64,000 nucleotides of DNA. Source: Gerris lacustris (Eukaryota > Arthropoda > Insecta > Hemiptera > Gerridae). Shown here in pieces: positions 37,517-48,790 of the stretch (position 1 is the stretch's first letter; each line of letters starts with the position of its first letter). Location: assembly GCA_951217055.1 (NCBI GenBank), contig OX578283.1, positions 60,393,832 to 60,457,831 on the forward strand, written 5' to 3'. The translations under genes were made by a program, and so were the position numbers. The notes under the pieces are model-generated. The model did no database searches, was not told the origin of the DNA, and saw only the letters and a list, made by a program, of their open reading frames with translations.

Positions 37517-38475
37517 TTTTGCTTCCGAGCTTACCAAAGGAAACGGAAGATATGTGACAGTTCTGAAGAACGAACAATTTTTATGTCTTCGATTTCAAAA
37601 ATTCCAAGACAGAAATCTGTTCAACATCAGGGTACAGTTTGGGTCCCGTGTCCGCCTGTCCTTCAATTTTTGCGAACCAACATATCTTAAAAGCTATTCG
37701 TCCAATTTTATTGAAATTTTGATGGTAGGTCATAATTAGCCAGGTTATAACATTTGTGGTCCCGTATAAGTTTCAATCTTCTGCACCTATTTATTTCTCT
37801 TCCACATTCGCACAGACATACATTTATTTACACCTATATCTTCAAAAGTACTCATCTGATTTTTATGAAATTTTAATGGTTTGTTTAAAGTAGCCCGCAG
37901 ATAACCCAAGAATAATTTCAACCGTCTGCGCTCTTAAAATATTGCTATATTGATACTTTATTCATGTTAAATTTACTCAATTTTCCCTCCATTTTTAAAT
38001 TAGTCAAAATTGGTTTGATTTTTACATGATTTAAAGTATCAATTTACCAAAATTTAAACAGCGCAGAAAGTTAAAATTAATCTGTGAGCTTTTATCAGAT
38101 AAGTTTTATAAAATCAGATGAATATTTTTGAAGATAAGGTGTAAATAAATGTATGTGTGTGCACATGTGGAAGAGAAATGGTGGCAGGTGGAGAAATGTT
38201 GTGGAGGGAAATGGGACCAGAAGATTGGACCTTATATAGGACCAACAATGGACTTTTTATATGCTAATTAACTGCCATCCGAATTTCATTAAAATCGAAA
38301 GAGTAGTTTTTAAGAATTGTTCGCCATGATTGAGCGAGAGACAGACTAACAGCCAGAAACGGGATAAAAAATGTCTGATAACTGGAACAGATTTCTGTCT
38401 TGAAATTATTGGAATCGGAGACATAATCGTTCTTTAGAACGATCACATTACATAGTGAGGTGTTACCTCATAAGA
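37517..38475. mobile_element. GCTTCCGAGC-family element, nested
   Basis: The left end TTTTGCTTCCGAGCTTACC matches the family. The right side retains 'gttctttagaacgatcacat', but the expected terminal hairpin is replaced by TGAGGTGTTACCTCA. It lies inside the hAT element. The 127-codon plus frame overlaps its left end and the preceding DNA and is not a recognisable protein. Confidence 0.6.
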
Positions 38476-38638
38476 TTTTAATTTAATTAAATATGAGGTT
38501 AGAAATTAAAATTAGAGTGTTGAAAAGGGGGAGAAATTACAATTATAATAAATTATGGGGTATGCTAAACCCGCATATATGTTAAATTAGGTTGGGCCCC
38601 CCCCGAAAAAATTTTCTGTGTACGCTACTGCGTCTGTC

Positions 38639-39130
38639 GTCTGTCGTCTGTCGTCTGTGCAGACGCCTGGAGCCTAAACTACTGGGCCGATTTTGACGAA
38701 ATTTGGCATACATGTTCAGAAAAATCATACCCCGAGGCGAAATCGAGAAATGAATTTTAGCTCTTAATTTGGGGGCGCTACCCCCCAAAAACTCTGAAAA
38801 AACGTGAAAAAAAAATATTTCTCGAAAACGGTTCCGACGATTTTGATTAAAAAATTCTAAAATGTAGTCCATTTAAATACGAATCTAACGATATAAGCCG
38901 TTTTCCCGGGAAAAATCTAGTTCCTGAGAAAATAGCTTAAAACGCGGGCGGAGAGAGCCCGGGTTCGATTCCCCGCGCAGGGGAAGTTATTTTTATGATA
39001 AATATTCATGAAATGTTCAATAATAATTAAATGTACATACGAAAATTAATAAAAGGAGGTAAACTGAGCGAAGAAATTATAAACTTGTATATGAGAAAGT
39101 TTGTCTGAGTTGTCTCGGACCGATTTTTTA
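38639..39130 (+). repeat. Copy 1, right part
   Basis: Continuation of the element broken at 36004. Contains 'gacgcctggagcctaaacta' and a tRNA-like B-box word, GGGTTCGATTCCCCGC, near 38962. It ends 'ttgtctcggaccgatttttt'. Confidence 0.8.
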
Positions 39131-39770
39131 CTTTCTCATATAAAGAGAAAGTATTGTGATGGCGCGAAAATTCGATTTTGAGATTTTGATGGATTTACAC
39201 GTTTTGAGGTCCCCTGAGTCCAAAAAAGTGGTTTTTAAAAAATGTCTGTCTGTCTGTCGTCTGTCTGTCGTCTGTCTGTCGTCTGTCGTCTGTCGTCTGT
39301 GCAGACGCCTGGAGCCTAAACTACTGGGCAGATTTTGACGAAATTTGGCATACATGTTCAGAAAAATCATACCCCGAGGTGAAATCGAGAAATGAATTTT
39401 AGCTCCAAATTTAGGGGCGCCAGCCCCCAAAAACTCTGAAAAAACGTGAAAAAAAATTATTTCTCGAAAACGGTTCCGACGATTTTGATTAAAAAATTCT
39501 AAAATATAGTCCATTTAAATACAAATCCAACGATATAAGCCGTTTTCCCGGGAAAAATCTAGTTCCTGAGAAAAAAGCTTAAAACGCGGACCGAGAGAGC
39601 CCGGGTTCGATTCCCCGCCCGGTAGAAGTTATTTTTATGATAAATTTTAATGAAATGCACAATAATAATTAAATTTACATACGAAAACTAATAAATGGAA
39701 AACACTGGGCTAAATAATTATGAACTCGTATATGAGAAAGTTTGTCTGAGTTGTCTCGGACCGATTTTTT
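39131..39770 (+). repeat. Same element, intact tandem copy 2
   Basis: Follows copy 1 directly, head to tail. About 640 bp from CTTTCTCATATAAAGAGAAAG to 'tctcggaccgatttttt', with the same B-box-like word near 39603. It gives the uninterrupted reference that defines the hAT insertion in copy 1. A related short fragment is near 61569-61640. Non-coding. Confidence 0.8.
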
Positions 39771-40268
39771 CTTACGTAAATATGTATAAAAAGTTGTACT
39801 TTGGAGGATCAAGGTCTCCATATTATCCTTTAGCATCATAGGTATGCACTTATTTGGTTCTTTTGAGGGTATGGCCACCATTTTGAAAATGATATATATA
39901 TTTGTAATCTACATTTCAATACATTTACTATGATAACTCACTTAAAACTCACTTATAATAAATAGGTCGGGTGGTGTGATGTTTGACGGACGGACGGACG
40001 AACTACCAATAGCATAAGGGTTTCATGGATGACCTCGAAACCCTAAAAATGAGCCTTTCTTATACAACAATGTCCCAAGAAATGACTAACTCGAATTTCT
40101 CCAGTCATGATCAACTTCCTTGAGGATGATCCCTGTAATAGAGTTGAAACGTCAAGAAAATCTCTCATTACTGAAAGATCTAGAATCTAGACTTATTCTT
40201 ATTGATCTACATTTAGAAAGGAATCAGTCATATTTAAATAATTGGCATAATTCTAAGTGACGTGTTCT
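39771..40268. other. Interval with repeat fragments
   Basis: About 39990-40050 repeats words of the 6.18 kb TIR family ('gacggacggacgg', 'gaaaccctaaaaa'). About 40108-40155 reads 'cttgaggatgatccc...gagttgaaacgtcaag', closed by CTTGA/TCAAG; it resembles but does not match a hammerhead core. No gene. Confidence 0.4.
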
Positions 40269-40276
40269 CTCTTTCC

Positions 40277-40818
40277 CTCAGAGCAAGGAAGTAGAGGGAA
40301 CAATACTATAGAATCTGGGTCTCAAAAAGTGGTTCATTATGCTCCCCCCATATACTAACACTTTCAAGCGGCAGTTTGGTGAAACAGTATCGATATCTCG
40401 ATAAAATCTCGAAACATATCTGATATCAGCTGATAAGAATAAGTGATATTTTCTTACGACATTTAATATTTTTATTTTTAATACAGTTTTCTTCATAAAG
40501 ATGTACTTTAATGTTTGTTGTTAACCTTATGAATTGTCTAAAAAGGCACTAACGTTGTTAATAAACGTGTAACAGATCCTAGATAACCAATAGCAATCTT
40601 CTTTGAGTGGTTTATCAAATAACTGCTACTGATAAGGATTTGTTGACAACAGTCTGTGGGGACAGAAAGACAAGGAATAGACCAATAAGACAAGGACCAG
40701 TGACCACGTGATCACTTTAGTTCAGATTGAGCTCGCTAGAAAGCGTTAGTATATGGGGGGAGCATAATGAACCACTTTTAAAAACGTATTGCTCCCTCTA
40801 CCCCTTCCTTGCTCTGAG
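40277..40818. mobile_element. hAT-like MITE with ~100-bp TIRs
   Basis: Starts CTCAGAGCAAGGAAG and ends CTTCCTTGCTCTGAG. The octamer CTCTTTCC flanks it at 40269-40276 and 40819-40826. Inverted homology extends inward through 'aagtggttcattatgctccc' and 'ccatatactaac'. 542 bp, non-coding. Confidence 0.85.
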
Positions 40819-41086
40819 CTCTTTCCAAATAATGTGTCCAGAACCACTAGTGGTACTGAAAGTAATCCACTAAAAGGTACTGAAACAAGAGAAGAATGAG
40901 TAAAAGAGATTACAATAAAGTAATTATTGATGATCAGATCTTGTTTTATTAAAATATTAATTTAATTAATACTACATAATCAATTTATTGGAACGAAGTT
41001 CCTTATGGCACGTTCTGAAGCCCGGGAGTGATCTGAAAAAAAACGACCAAAATCACCGTCACAAAATAACCGTCACAAAATCACCG

Positions 41087-41583
41087 TCACGCAAAATCCG
41101 TCACGAAATCTACAGATGACGATAACTTGAGTAAAAGATCACCGAGTTCGATAAAATTTGGTTCACATGTTCATTTTACCAATGCCCAGGCTGAGTTCGT
41201 CGAAAAAACTTTATCCGCCCAAGCGTTCACGCGCAACGCTCGCGTAAACGTAAGCTTTAAAAGACGGGAAAAAGTGTTATTAAGGAAGCCTGTTACTTGA
41301 CTTGTTTTGATTATTTTTGTTATATATGTCAAAAATGTCACTTTTTTTTGTAAATAAAATATAATCATATAAAATTTCACCCTGATACAAGCAGAAGCTG
41401 TAGAGTAGGGAAGAGATATATTTTACAATATTTTAAATTAATTGGCCGGGTACGTAGAAAACAGTCCTATTTCAATCCAAACTCCTTTAACAAACATACT
41501 CTTTCACTATAAACTCATCATGATTAACTTTTTTCTTATATTCAACATATATTAATAGTAAGACGCTTGCTTTAATGATACAA
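41087..41583 (+). mobile_element. HINE-type fragment
   Basis: Shares 'acgataacttgagtaaaag', 'gcccaggctgagttcgtcg', 'cgttcacgcgcaacgctcgc' and 'cgcttgctttaatgata' with the full copies. The extreme 5' and 3' ends are missing. Confidence 0.6.
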
Positions 41584-41827
41584 ATAATGATTTTCTTTTA
41601 ATTTTGCCTTAACTCTGCTAGGTACAAACAGTTCGTTACTTTTAATTTTGTCTCTTTTCTAACTCCGCCATGTATAAGTAGTTAGCAATGTATACGTACT
41701 TAGCAGTGTGATTTTATAATTTATATTTAATGAAAAATGTAAAGAACTTCGTTCCTACCGGGTGTCCCGAGACACCACACGTATTTTTATCAACTTATTT
41801 TTGGTATCACGTTAGTAAATATTCAAG

Positions 41828-41982
41828 GAAATGACATCTAAGGTGAAGAATATCTATGACGAGTATAAATTGTCCATTGTCCGTAAAAAATTAATGAGAC
41901 TTATTTGTGTGGGAAATTTTAATTTTGTTATCTTCTATTTTAATAATCACCTTGATTGGTCTTCAAGCCATAGGAAACGAGA

Positions 41983-42024
<42 letters not shown>

Positions 42025-42061
42025 ATTAACCTTTGTTAATAATTTTATATTAACATCTTAA
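41828..42061 (+). mobile_element. Possible retroposed sequence with poly(A)
   Basis: A 12-bp direct repeat TAAATATTCAAG stands at 41816-41827 and 42062-42073. Between them is a short segment with an open frame starting MTSKVKNIYDEYKLSIV, then an A run of about 35 (41987-42021), then 40 bp of AT-rich sequence. The direct repeat plus poly(A) fits target-primed retroposition, although the extra sequence after the A run is unexpected. Confidence 0.35.
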
Positions 42062-42369
42062 TAAATATTCAAGATTATTTATTAACGGGATGAACGCGAT
42101 CTCGTTACTGATTTTCTGTAATGTTTTTTAGAGCGTCAAAATGTAGCGATAAAAAAATTTAGCTCCGAAATTTTTGGTTCAGGAGTCATATTTATTACTG
42201 ATCTATCTTAAGAATAACAATCTTGTATTAATCTAATTCTTAGACTGAGTTATATTTCCAATGAATCAATATTAAAATTTGTGTGACAACTTGTCAGTTG
42301 ACACAAGGTATGTCAATGACTATAATGACTGTTATAATCATAAATTAAATTAATTTAAAATTAATATTA

Positions 42370-43030
42370 ACCAAAATATAATAGTTATTTATGCACCTAG
42401 GGAGAAAAGTAAGCCATTATTCCCTGAGTGAAAAAAGTTGGTTCTTGAGGCGAAGCCGAAGGAACCATGGTCCCTAAATCCCGAGGCAAAGCCGAGGGAA
42501 TTAGACTCTTTAATTCCCGAGGCGCAGCCGAGGGAGATAATTATCGCGAGGGGAATAATGGCAATTTACTCACGAGGTACATACAATATTTTATCTCCAG
42601 TAGGAATGTAGGAAGAAAATGCACATTTTCGTCCATAGCACAGTTTTTATTTATTATTTTAATAAATAACAATAATTATTAGAACTTTTAATAGCAGATA
42701 TAAGAGATTCAATATTAAAAACAAATAAGAATTGGAATTAAACTCAAATAGAAGCTTATTTAGATGCAGGTTATAATGTTGTAAACAAAGATAAACATTG
42801 CCAAAAAAGCGCAGTGCCGCCAACCTGATTTCAACAACTTCATTACATTAGCCATACATTTTCTACTATTTATAAAATAATTAAGTTGTAATCTTTACTT
42901 TTTTGCCCTACTTTACTTTTTCGCCCTACTTTTACTTTTTCTCCCTACTTTTTGAGTCAGGGATGAAAAGACCTGTTTTAGTCCCTCTATACTAATTCAA
43001 AATCATAACTTTTTTTCCCTACTGGAGATA
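42370..43030 (-). repeat. Short inverted relative of the 34.6 kb element
   Basis: Inverted match to 35545-35820 and to 34600-34640: 'gcacctagggagaaaagtaa', 'cgaagccgaaggaaccatgg', 'ttttctccctactttttgag'. The AATT-rich internal units are absent, so this is an internally deleted derivative. Confidence 0.7.
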
Positions 43031-43379
43031 AAATAATTTACGATAATCATTTAAATTTATCAGTACAAACATTCATTTGATTTATAATTTGTCAATACTC
43101 TGTTGATTTTGATGATAAAGAAATCAAGTATTACATTTATTATGTTAAATTGCTTCCATTATCAATGTATACTGTCAGGAATTCTTCTCAATACATAATA
43201 ACTAAACGTTAGCAGTCTTAAATAATTTATTAGTTCTTTTCGTGAAACTATTTTTAGATGTTCAATACTCTTATAAGAAGTTGGCAAATCAATTTTAGGC
43301 AAATGAGGTTTAGAATTGAACTAAACTTCTATTTGCTTTATAAACTAGAACTTTCTTCAATCTAATCTCACTTTAATTC

Positions 43380-43920
43380 TAAACCCGATAACTTAACTTA
43401 AGTTACAATAACTTAAGTTACAATAACTTAACTTTAGTTACAAATTATCTTTCATTCATTGTATTAAGAATAAATATGTTTTTGAAATAGACAGAACATT
43501 GTACTGATAAGTTAACATTGATAAAAAAATAAATTAATGCATTCCAATAAAAATAAATGTTTGTTTTGATTTGTTGGTCTTCAAATAGATATCATATTTT
43601 ATCTAAATAGAGATCTAAATTATTAACTTAAGTTACAATAGCTTAACTTTAGTTACAAATTATCTTTCATTCATTGTATTAGGAATAAATATGTTTTTGA
43701 AATAGACAGAACATTGTAATGGTAAGTTAACATTGATCAAAAAATAAATAAATAAATTCATTCCAATAAAAATAAATGTTTGTTTTGATTTGTTGGTCTT
43801 CAAATAGATATAATAACTTATCTAAATAGAGATCTAATTTAATTTACTTAATTTTCTTAATATAAAATTAAGCCCGTTCCCACGGGCTTGACACCACGTA
43901 TTATTTGAAGAGGAACAGTC
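43380..43920. repeat. ~220-bp direct repeat, two copies
   Basis: The segment with 'ctttagttacaaattatctt' and 'gtttttgaaatagacagaac' occurs at about 43432 and 43651. The second copy continues to a small hairpin, GCCCGTTCCCACGGGC (43870-43888), which recurs in altered form near 2320. Confidence 0.65.
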
Positions 43921-44705
43921 AAACATTATCTAATAGGATATTTTCTCAGCTTTTATTTATGTCTTATAGAATTTTGCTTCCAAGCTTACCGTAGGTAACG
44001 GAAGCTATGTGATCGTTTTGGAAGAACAAAAATGTAATATGTCTCCGATTTCAAAAATTTTAAGGCAGAAATCCGATTCAAACGTCAGAAAACTTTATTG
44101 GTTCCGTGTCTGTCTGTCACTGACTTTTTACGAACCAACATATCTTTAAAACTACTCCTTCCGATTAAATGAAATTTGTTCTAAGGTCATAATTAGCTCA
44201 TTGTTGGTCCCATATAAGTTTCAATCATCTGCACCCATTTGTTTCTCTTCCACATGCGTACAAACATGTATTAATTCACACCTATATCTTCAAATGTACT
44301 TATCTGATGTTTATAAAATTTGGATGGTTTGTCGAAAGTAGCTCGCAGATAGCCCCAGATTGATTTCAACCCTCTGTGCACTTTATATTTTACTGAATAG
44401 ATACTTTAATTCATGTAAAAATATTAAAACAATTTTGACTTATTAAAATTAAATATATTTGACAATAATAGGTTGTAAAATCATGGAATCATTCAAGAAA
44501 ACGCGATAGGATGCGAGGAGGCTATGTGCCACACTATGTGCCACACTATTTATATTTACTATTTATTTTTCTCTATATTATGATACTTTTCATTTATCAT
44601 TTTTTTAAACTGAAACACCCCTTGTTAAAAATAGTCTGTCCTCTAATGTTCCTTGATGTCTGAAACGGATTTCTGTCTTGGAATTTTTATAATTGGAGAC
44701 ATAAT

Positions 44706-45283
44706 AGTACATTACGCGTCGAGTGCGGAAAGTAGCATTTTGCATGCGAGTGTGGAGTTTGCACCCGAGCGACAGCGAGGGTAGTAAAACCACACGAGCA
44801 ATGCAAAATGCCGTTTTCGCACGAGTTGCGTACCGTACTTTATCTACGATTGTTAGATTTAAATAATATATACAGAAAAAAATAAACTTGCAGTATGTAA
44901 GTTCGTATCTCTCTCTTGATAAAGATAGCATTAATTCTTAAGTTGAATTTTTTGCCGAATTAATTATTTCTGGAGGAGTATTATTCTCCACATTTTCGTC
45001 TGTCACTTGATTCATTCATTCTTTTTCACTAAAAACTCGATATAAACAGTTACTTTAATAAAAGAACAGCAAATTTGTTTTGTTAAATGTAAACAAACTC
45101 GCTAATCGTGCGTAAATCTGAAGAATTCCTCTTCTTTACCGCACTAGCGTGGTAAAGAAGAGGAATTCTTCTGAACTATGAGACACGCATGCGCAATGAA
45201 TAAAAGTACGTATAGAATCACTTTCGACGCATCTAAACAGAGATACAATGTTTATATTTCGTATCAATTGTAGATAACAGATT
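44706..45283 (+). mobile_element. AGTACATTACGCG element, copy 1
   Basis: Begins AGTACATTACGCGTCGAGTG and ends near 'caattgtagataacag'. The inverted second copy is at 49579-49990. G+C is higher than its neighbours ('gtaaaaccacacgagcaatg'). It carries a perfect 21-bp hairpin at 45120-45171. Confidence 0.65.
45120..45171. repeat. Perfect 21-bp hairpin
   Basis: Arms 45120-45140 (starting GAAGAATTCCTC, ending TTTACC) and 45151-45171 are exact inverse copies around the 10-nt loop GCACTAGCGT. The corresponding part of copy 2 (near 49690-49730) has only the 'gcacgattagcgtg' part, so the hairpin arose or was lost in one copy. Confidence 0.9.
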
Positions 45284-45343
45284 TTTGTTCTTTAGAACTA
45301 TCATAATAGCTTCCGTTACCTTCGGTAAACTCGGATGCAAAAA

Positions 45344-47130
45344 AGGGGGAAACAATTAAAATAAATTAGACAATAACGGGTTTAAAAGTATAACATCATT
45401 AAAGTACGTGAGGAAGCTATGTGCCACAATAATTGGCAGACTATTTTTAAATTTGTCAAAATTGTTTCATAATATTATAAATTTAGCAATGTTTAATGTA
45501 AGCAGGCGGTTGAAATTAATCTGGTGATTTCAGCAGCCTACTTTCGACAAACCATCTCAATTTAATAGACATTTTATGAGTACTCTTGAAGATATTGGTG
45601 TACATAAAAAAAAAGTGCGCATATGGACGAGAAACCAATGAACACAGAAGGTTGAAACTTCTATGGGACCAATAATGGGTCAATTATGAACTTATGAACA
45701 TCCAAAATTAATTGGAATCAAACTAATAGTTATGAAGATATTTTGGTCCACAAAAATTGAAAGACAGACAGACGTAAAACCAAAAATGTTCTCTGATATC
45801 TATAACGAAATTCGGTTTTAGAATTTTTGAAATCGGAGGCATAAAAAATGTTCGTTCCTCAGAATGATTATATGGTACTTCTTTAGATTGTTACTCCCCT
45901 ATGTTTTTTTTATAATATAAATGAATGATTAAATAACTATTAAGACAAAGGAGTGTTTAGTCCAATGTACTTTGGGACAAAGGAATACCACATAATGTTT
46001 TTATAAGGGGAGTAACAGTCTAAAGAAGAACATTCCATACACCTTCTTTAGATTGTTACTCCCCTATGTTTTTTTTAGAATATAAATGAATGATTAAATA
46101 ACTATTAAGACAAAGGACTGTTTAGTCCAATGTACTTTGAGACAAAGGAATACCACATATATGTTTTTATAAGGGGAGTAACAGTCTAAAGAAGAACATT
46201 CCATACACCTTCTTTAGATTGTTACTCCCCTATGTTTTTTTTAGAATATAAATGAATGATTAAATAACTATTAAGACAAAGGACTGTTTAGTCCAATGTA
46301 CTTTGGGACAAAGGAATACCACATATATGTTTTTATAAGGGGAGTAACAGTCTAAAGAAGAACATTCCATACACCTTCTTTAGATTGTTACTCCCCTATG
46401 ATTTTTTAGAATATAAATGAATGATTAAATAACTATTAAGACAAAGGACTGTTTAGTCCAATGTACTTTGGGGCAAAGGAATACCACATATATGATTTTA
46501 TAAGGGGAGTAACAGTCTAAAGAAGAACACTCCATACACCTTCTTTAGATTGTTACTCCCCTATGTTTTTTTTAGAATATAAATGAATGATTAAATAACT
46601 ATTAAGACAAAGGACTGTTTAGTCCAATGTACTTTGGGACAAAGGAATACCACATATATGTTTTTATAAGGGGAGTAACAGTCTAAAGAAGATCATTCCA
46701 TACACCTTCTTTAGATTGTTACTCCCCTATGTTTTTTTTAGAATATAAATGAATGATTAAATAACTATTAAGACAAAGGACTGTTTAGTCCAATGTACTT
46801 TGGGACAAAGGAATACCACATATATGTTTTTATAAGGGGAGTAACAGTCTAAAGAAGAACATTCCATACACCTTCTTTAGATTGTTACTCCCCTATGTTT
46901 TTTTTAGAATATAAATGAATGATTAAATAACTATTAAGACAAAGGACTGTTTAGTCCAATGTACTTTGGGGCAAAGGAATACCACATATATGTTTTTATA
47001 AGGGGAGTAACAGTCTAAAGAAGAACATTCCATACACCTTCTTTAGATAGTTACTCCCCTCTGATTTTTTTTTAAGGGGAGTAACAATCTAAAGAAGTGC
47101 TAATTACATTACCTTCGGTAAGCTCGGAAG
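45344..47130. mobile_element. GCTTCCGAGC-family remnant split by a MITE array
   Basis: Family sequence runs from 45344 to 45873 and resumes at 47102 with 'ttaccttcggtaagctcgg'. The interruption is the tandem MITE array. About nine bases of the family sequence are missing at the right junction. Confidence 0.65.
45874..47101. mobile_element. Tandem array of hAT-like MITE, 166-bp period
   Basis: Seven full units plus a short last one. The junction word 'ccttctttagattgtt' occurs at 46042, 46208, 46374, 46539, 46705, 46871 and 47037 (165-166 bp spacing). Each unit has the inverted ends CTTTAGATTGTTACTCCCCT and AGGGGAGTAACAGTCTAAAG joined by 'acattccatacac'. The outer flanks GATTATAT and AATTACAT agree at 6 of 8 positions and correspond to GATCACAT in intact relatives, consistent with one target duplication around the whole array. 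Confidence 0.9.
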
Positions 47131-47949
47131 CAATACATAGAGACAATTTTAAGAGATAATAGAGTATTGAGAAGAGAACATTTGGCATAATATATTCTTA
47201 CGAGATTTAGAACTGTGAGCGACGATATAAGTTGTTATTGGACAAAAATAATTCCATCAAATTAAATCAATTTGTTGCAAATTAGTATAGATTTAATAAA
47301 ACCATATTTTGTAGTTTTTAGTTTTTGCGTTGATTTTAACTATTAAGATTTAGGTTGAAATTAGTTTATTTCATTAGAAGCATTTGCGTGTTTAAGTTTA
47401 TAACTTAGTGTATAAATTGCGTGCATATAAAGTTATATCATGGCTCACGAAGTCTAGTTTAGCGACGGGTGAGGGGGTTAAGGGTTGTATCGCACTGGTC
47501 ATGCAGAAATATAATGCAAAGCCAGTATTGCCTGCTTTATAGCCATATTCATAATAACCCTCCACTTCCACTGACACAGAATACATTTTTTTAAACTGTA
47601 GTTAAACTTTAAAAATTGCAAGGGATTATATGACTATAGTATATAAAGAATATGTATCTAACGAAGAAAAAAATATACAGGTGACATAAAAGATCAAAGT
47701 AATAACTTATAATTAAATACCTAATCAGATAATACTCGTAAATGGAAATAAAAAAAATTTGATTTTCTTTATCAAACCTTCGGAAAAAAACTTATTCGAA
47801 TTCATATTAAAAAAAAAAAATCACTCGTGGAAAATAAATTGAAGGATTTCAATGATAAATGAAACGCACGTTCGTCGACACTTTCGTTAATTACAATCTT
47901 CATTTATTTATTACTTTATAACAATATTATTAGCGTCTTAAAGTGGTGT
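47131..47949. other. Interval with a possible minus-strand exon
   Basis: A 62-codon minus-strand open frame (47398-47586, starting MYSVSVEVEGYYEYG) is richer in G+C than its surroundings. It has an acceptor-like 'aactacag' just upstream and a donor-like TTC|GTGAGC inside. It could be an exon, but it could equally belong to an uncharacterised repeat. I cannot name a product. Confidence 0.2.
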
Positions 47950-48790
47950 TTACTTTGTGGTAGTAACCTAGGTGGCTTCTTCTAACAGTTATATTAGTCC
48001 AAATGGACTCTTCTTAGAATGACTTTGATTTATGCGGCGTCTTCTAACAGTGATATTAGTCCAAATGGTCTATTCCTACAATGACTTTGAATAATACTGT
48101 GTCTACTAACAGTGATATTAGTCCAAATGGTCTCATTTTACAATGACTTTGATTTATGAGGCGTCTTCTAACAGTGACATCAGTCCACATGGTCTCTTCT
48201 TACAATGACTGTTATGTAGGTGGTCTCTTCTAACAGTGACATCATTCAAAATGGACTCTTCTTACAATGACTTTGATTTATGCGGTGTCTTCTAACAGTG
48301 ACATCAGTCCACATGGTCTCTTCTTACAATGACTTTGATTTATGCGGTGTCTTCTAATAGTGACATCAGTCCACATGGTCTATTCTTACATTGACTGTTA
48401 TGTAGGTGGTTTCTTCTAACAGTGACATCATTCAAAATGGACTCTTCTTACAATGACTTTGATTTATGCGGTGTCTTCTAACAGTGACATCAGTCCACAT
48501 GGTCTCTTCTTACAATGACTTTGATTTATGCGGTGTCTACTAACAGTGACATCAGTCCACATGGTCTCTTCTTACAATGACTTTGATTTATGCGGTGTCT
48601 TCTAACAGTGATATCAGTCCAAATGGTCTCTTCTTGCAATGACTTTGATTTATGCGGTGTCTTCTAACAGTGATATCAGTCCAAATGGTCTCTTCTTACA
48701 ATGACTGTAATGTAGGTGGTGTCTTTTAACAGTGACATTAGTCCAAGCTGACCCTTTTTACAATGGAGTAATCTGAGTGGTCTCTTCTAA
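47950..48790. repeat. 62-bp minisatellite, about 13 units
   Basis: Unit includes 'tcttctaacagtgacatcag', 'tccacatggtctcttcttac' and 'aatgactttgatttatgcgg', spaced 62 bp apart in the well-kept middle (for example 48269 and 48331). Variant units carry 'gactgttatgtaggtgg'. Confidence 0.9.

Larger units (their letters stand above)
36005..38630. mobile_element. hAT element inserted in copy 1
   Basis: Ends are CAGTGGCGTACACAGGGGG and, at the right, CTGTGTACGCTACTG. The octamer CGTCTGTC stands on both sides (35997-36004 and 38631-38638). Because it lies in a TCTGTCG tract the duplication alone is weak evidence, but continuity of the split host repeat confirms it. No transposase is encoded. The interior holds a ~62-bp GC-rich minisatellite and a GCTTCCGAGC-family element. 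Confidence 0.85.
43972..45343. mobile_element. GCTTCCGAGC-family element with nested insertion
   Basis: Left TTTTGCTTCCAAGCTTACC and right GGTAAACTCGGATGCAAAAAA, both with the family hairpin. A different element is embedded at 44706-45283. The 108-codon minus frame spans the boundary and is not supported. Confidence 0.7.

Noticed and set aside
37356..37739. 127-codon plus-strand frame
   Set aside because: Crosses the boundary of a GCTTCCGAGC-family element and includes its 'tttcaaaaattcc' non-coding TIR text.
38950..38990. Possible tRNA gene (GGGTTCGATTCCCCGC)
   Set aside because: Only a B-box-like T-arm is present; no A-box, anticodon arm or acceptor stem. The same word is in the tandem neighbour near 39603, so it is part of the repeat.
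45874..47101. CRISPR-like regular array
   Set aside because: The repeats are contiguous 166-bp units with inverted ends and no unique spacers; the DNA is clearly eukaryotic.
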